DNA of 9,198 nucleotides from Anaerolineae bacterium. GTDB taxonomy: Bacteria; Chloroflexota; Anaerolineae; 4572-78; J111. The stretch covers positions 1 to 9,198 of the forward strand of contig JAGRBY010000266.1 in the NCBI GenBank assembly GCA_020433835.1, given 5' to 3'. The notes beneath the pieces were generated by a model. It saw nothing but the letters and a program-made list of their open reading frames with translations. It searched no databases and was not told the DNA's origin. Below are positions 6,213 through 9,198 of this stretch, piece after piece; the first letter of the stretch is position 1; the number at the start of each line of letters is the position of its first letter. The translations under genes and the position numbers were made by a program.

Positions 6213-6830
6213 ATGGAGCAAAATAATTTCATGGTCTCCCTTGGCTTTACCGATGAAAAGGTGCCTATGGGTGCTCACATCTGTCAAATTTACAGCGATG
6301 ACAACGAACGTACTGACGCATTACTGAAGTTTTTGTTACATGGTCTTAAAATGGGAGAAAGAACCGCCTGCTTTTCTGATGACATTGATGCTAAAACGAT
6401 GGAAGATTTTTTGGCACACTATAATATATCTTATAATGAATGTGAGCAGAAACAGGCGGTTACTCTGGCTGGTACCCATGCAGTATATTTCCAAGACAAT
6501 GTTTTCGATCCTGAACGGATGCTGTCTACGCTTGCTCACTATCATCAAGAGTCATTAGATTTAGGCTTTCCAGCAGCTAGATTGATGGGGGAGATGAGTC
6601 CCCAGGTCCAGAACGTGTCGGGAGGAAACAGGCTGCTTGAATACGAGTCAAGAGTCAGCCTGCTTCTCAAAAAACATCCTGTTACTACCGTATGTCAATA
6701 CAATGCCAACTTGTTTGATGGTGCAACCATTATGGATGTCTTAAAGGTCCATCCTCAGATGATTGTTAGGGGAACTGTGGTTCACAATCCATTTTATATT
6801 CCACCAGAAGAATTTCTAAAGAAAATGTAA
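6213..6830 (+). CDS. Stand-alone MEDS-domain (DcmR-type sensory) protein
   Basis: This 205-residue soluble protein is almost entirely a MEDS domain, the sensory domain first described in the dichloromethane regulator DcmR and in methanogen/methylotroph sensors. Typical features are GAHICQIYSDDNER (20-33), followed by a KaiC/RecA-like but degenerate core without a Walker A motif: LHGLKMGERTACFSDD (42-57), a central region through GFPAARLMGEM (118-128), VTTVCQYNANLF (157-168), and the closing HPQMIVRG...NPFYIPPEEFL (180-202). There is no DNA-binding or kinase domain, so it probably acts through the hybrid kinase whose GTG follows its stop after a single base. AGGTGA (6200-6205) lies seven bases before the chosen ATG; Met7 is an alternative. 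The upstream gap 6105-6212 holds a TATGAT (6160-6165) but no good -35, and no terminator after adk was seen. The sensed ligand is unknown. Confidence 0.85.
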   Translation: MEQNNFMVSLGFTDEKVPMGAHICQIYSDDNERTDALLKFLLHGLKMGERTACFSDDIDAKTMEDFLAHYNISYNECEQKQAVTLAGTHAVYFQDNVFDPERMLSTLAHYHQESLDLGFPAARLMGEMSPQVQNVSGGNRLLEYESRVSLLLKKHPVTTVCQYNANLFDGATIMDVLKVHPQMIVRGTVVHNPFYIPPEEFLKKM

Positions 6831-6831
6831 A

Positions 6832-8793
6832 GTGACAATAAAAAGCGCCCTTTCAGCCGAAATTTTAGGCCAAATTGCTCTTATTCAAGGGATGGTAGCT
6901 TATCTACCTGACAAAGAAAATATTCTGCGTTTTGTTTGCCGTGGCTTAGTTGATGTTCCGGGCGTTGATAAAATTGATTACTATATTAATCAGAATGGTA
7001 CTGATCAAGAACGACATGTTCAGGCTACCTCAGCGTTGTTGCGAAAAATTATCATTAAATTAGAAGGTTACGAACATGGCGAACTGTGGTTTTACCTGTC
7101 GGATAATGATGCCTTTTCACCTTATATTCCTTTTATCGAAAATTTAGGAAATATGTTGGCAGTCATACTTGAAGAACGTCGCCAAAGACAGCTGAATAAA
7201 TTGATTTTGGAGAACCTTGAAAAACGTGTTTATGAACGAACCAAAGAACTCGAACAAGAAATAAAGGAAAGGAAACAGGCAGAAGATGCCTTGCGAAAAA
7301 ATGAAGAAAACCTGCGTATCACCCTTGACTCCATAGGCGATGCGGTTATTTCTACCAATACAGACGGTATCGTTACCCGAATGAACCCGGTAGCCGAAAC
7401 TCTAACCGGCTGGAAACAAAAAGAGGCTTTGGGAAGACCGCTCATCGATATTTTTCATATTGTCAATAAGCAAACTCGGAAACCGGCAGCAAATCCGATT
7501 GCGAAAATTCTGAAATTTGGTAAAAGTGTTGAATTAGCCAACCATACCGTGCTTGTTGCTAAAGGGGGAGCTGAGCATCACATTGCTGATTTAGGTTCAC
7601 CTATTCGAGACTCTCAGGGCAGGATCATCGGAGTGGTGCTCGTGTTTCGAGACGTAACGGAACAGCTACGAACAGAACAAGGACTGCTGAAAGTAAAAAA
7701 GTTGGAGTCTGTGGGTGTGCTGGCGGGAGGCATAGCCCACGATTTCAACAACTTACTCACAGGATTGTTTGGTAATATTGAAATGGCAAAAATGGCGCTT
7801 TCTCCCAACCACAAATCATATAAGTATCTTGAGGCCGCCGGCCGTTCAATGGATATGGCCATCAACTTAACCAAACAACTGCTGACCTTTGCCAAAGGGG
7901 GCGATCCTGTCAAAGAGGTTCTTTCTATTGCCGAACTCATTACTGAAACTGCGCAATTTTCGCTGCGCGGCAGCAATACGAAATTGCAAACTAACATTGA
8001 TCCAAATTTGTGGCCGATAGAGGCAGACAAAGGGCAATTAAGTCAGGTTATTAGCAATTTGGTCATCAATGCCGATCAGGCAATGCCTACGGGAGGAATC
8101 ATAACGGTTACTGCCAAAAACGTGGAAACTTCAGCCGGGCGATCTATAGAGATAAAGGTGCAGGATAAAGGCGTAGGTATCGCACCTCAATATCTTGAGC
8201 AGATATTCGATCCCTATTTTACCACCAAACAAAAAGGCAGCGGCTTAGGTTTGGCAACCACGTACTCTATTATCAATAAACACAATGGACAAATAGCAGT
8301 CGATTCGCATATAAATCAAGGTACGATCTTTACCATCTCACTCCCTGCCGTAGAAAAAGGATACGAAAAAGTCACGTCTGAACCACCAATAAAAGCAGAT
8401 ACGGCTACGGTTTCTTCGATCCGAATTTTAGTGATGGATGATGAAGAGATGATTAGAGCCGTGCTTGATACTATGCTTAAAAACATGGGGTATGCTGTAA
8501 CCTTTACAGCCTCTGGGCAAGAAGCGATCGAAGAATATCGTACTGCTTTTCAAGTGGGTATTCCTTACGATATTTTTATTACTGATTTAACAATCCCTGG
8601 AGGAATAGGCGGACAAGCCGTAGCCGAAAAAATTTTGCAGCTAGATCCTCAAGCGAAAATTATTGTATCGAGTGGGTACGCTACCGATCCGGTAATGGCC
8701 AATTACCAGGCGTATGGTTTTGTAGGGATTGCTGTAAAACCGTATCGTTTTGCTGAGTTGCAAAATGTAATCCAACAGGTATTAGAAACGTAG
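6832..8793 (+). CDS. Soluble PAS-containing hybrid sensor histidine kinase with C-terminal receiver
   Basis: This 653-residue cytoplasmic kinase shows no transmembrane segment. In order it has a GAF-like N-terminal region (about 8-115, weak assignment), a charged coiled coil (116-158), and a PAS domain (about 159-285, with SIGDAVISTNTDGIVTRMN at 167-185 and VFRDVTEQ at 271-278). A HisKA dimerisation domain follows with phosphoacceptor His303 in GGIAHDFNNLL. The HATPase domain has N-box residues Asn409 and Asn413, the G1 box DKGVGI (445-450), the F-box FDPYFTT (459-465) and the G2 box GSGLGL (469-474). The receiver (about 529-653) has Asp536/Asp537, phosphoacceptor Asp585, Ser613/Ser614 and Lys636. 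Every catalytic position is intact. There is no output domain, so phosphate must pass to a partner elsewhere or the receiver acts by contact. The GTG start lies one base after the MEDS stop; it is the earliest possible start in frame (TAA at 6817-6819) and its ribosome site is weak, which points to translational coupling. The next in-frame ATG is Met21. Confidence 0.92.
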   Translation: MTIKSALSAEILGQIALIQGMVAYLPDKENILRFVCRGLVDVPGVDKIDYYINQNGTDQERHVQATSALLRKIIIKLEGYEHGELWFYLSDNDAFSPYIPFIENLGNMLAVILEERRQRQLNKLILENLEKRVYERTKELEQEIKERKQAEDALRKNEENLRITLDSIGDAVISTNTDGIVTRMNPVAETLTGWKQKEALGRPLIDIFHIVNKQTRKPAANPIAKILKFGKSVELANHTVLVAKGGAEHHIADLGSPIRDSQGRIIGVVLVFRDVTEQLRTEQGLLKVKKLESVGVLAGGIAHDFNNLLTGLFGNIEMAKMALSPNHKSYKYLEAAGRSMDMAINLTKQLLTFAKGGDPVKEVLSIAELITETAQFSLRGSNTKLQTNIDPNLWPIEADKGQLSQVISNLVINADQAMPTGGIITVTAKNVETSAGRSIEIKVQDKGVGIAPQYLEQIFDPYFTTKQKGSGLGLATTYSIINKHNGQIAVDSHINQGTIFTISLPAVEKGYEKVTSEPPIKADTATVSSIRILVMDDEEMIRAVLDTMLKNMGYAVTFTASGQEAIEEYRTAFQVGIPYDIFITDLTIPGGIGGQAVAEKILQLDPQAKIIVSSGYATDPVMANYQAYGFVGIAVKPYRFAELQNVIQQVLET

Positions 8794-8819
8794 GATGTGA
8801 AATGGTCGGGTTGGTGACT

Positions 8820-9198
8820 TTAGGTCGAATCGCGTACAACCAGCGCGGTATAGAGCAGATTTTGAACCGGCGGCATGGCAATCGGCTCGGTCATAAGACT
8901 GTATAAGCGTTGAATGGCAATCTCACCCATCGCCTGTTTTGGCACATCCACGGTAGTGAGCGGTGGGACGGTGTGGCCGGACTGAGTGACGTTATCAAAC
9001 CCCACCACGGCGATATCGTCCGGTATGCGCAAATTAGCTTCCGTGAGCACTTGTAAGGTACCAAAAGCCATTCGATCACGCACGCAAAAAATGGCGTCTA
9101 TCGTTCGCCCTCGCTCTAATAAATCTGGCTCTTTCGGATCTCAGGGAGTTGACAGCCGGTAACGTTCTAGAAAGGTCAAAGCCTTAGATTTCCAAGAA
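8820..9198 (-). CDS. LacI-family transcriptional regulator, C-terminal part, interrupted (partial or pseudogene)
   Basis: The 3' part encodes the end of the effector-binding (periplasmic-binding-like) domain of a LacI/GalR repressor: IDAIFCVRDRMAFG, then LRIPDDIAVVGFDN, TTVDVPKQAMGEIA and a typical ending ALVVRDST. Reading upstream, the frame closes at a TGA (9143-9141). Beyond it the same frame again gives plausible regulator-like sequence (KALTFLERYRL) up to the window edge. The spacing between that stretch and the LLERGRTIDAIF segment is about 20 residues shorter than usual in the family, so both a stop and a small deletion seem present. The DNA-binding domain lies outside the window. This could be a decayed gene or poor sequence near a contig end. 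A GTG at 9083 would give only 87 residues and is not a credible start. It converges on the hybrid kinase with 26 bases between the stops and no visible terminator. These regulators usually respond to sugars; the effector is not deducible. Confidence 0.7.

Noticed and set aside
7230..8030. Minus-strand frames opposite the hybrid kinase
   Set aside because: They are antisense shadows of the PAS and HisKA coding sequence, which has intact motifs on the plus strand.

Overview
The window looks like a bacterial chromosomal segment, most likely from Chloroflexota (Anaerolineae/Caldilineae-like). This is inferred from the secreted proteins with Thr-Pro/Ala/Glu-rich linkers after their signal peptides, the zinc-type LID in the adenylate kinase, and the mix of orphan binding proteins with soluble hybrid histidine kinases. 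The sequence contains no rRNA, tRNA or other marker, so the assignment is moderate at best. I see no insertion sequence, CRISPR array or phage gene.

Region 1-4015 is read on the minus strand and encodes envelope or exported proteins. It holds the N-terminus of a lipoprotein cut by the window edge (1-152), an AT-rich gap (153-491), and an amino-acid-type (family 3) solute-binding protein (492-1475). Next come a leader with a strong inverted repeat (1530-1624), a rho-independent terminator (1673-1700), a lipoprotein carrying an FGE-sulfatase fold without the catalytic cysteines (1730-2716), and a branched-chain amino acid-type (family 6) binding protein (2819-4015). No permease or ATPase gene accompanies the two binding proteins here.

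Region 4016-6104 starts with a divergent promoter gap. On the plus strand it has a small single-pass membrane protein (4143-4493), a terminator (4586-4626), and a 475-residue protein made of two complete adenylate kinases in tandem (4677-6104).

Region 6213-8793 is a tight, visibly more AT-rich two-gene unit: a stand-alone MEDS-domain protein followed one base later by a soluble hybrid histidine kinase (GAF-like region, coiled coil, PAS, HisKA, HATPase, receiver). The likely logic is a cytoplasmic sensory module whose output partner lies elsewhere. Region 8820-9198 is the C-terminal part of a convergent LacI-family regulator, interrupted by an in-frame stop close to the window end.

The items most worth a second look are the double adenylate kinase, the MEDS/hybrid kinase pair, the cysteine-less FGE-like lipoprotein and the 95-bp inverted-repeat leader. 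I found no clearly new defence or mobile system.
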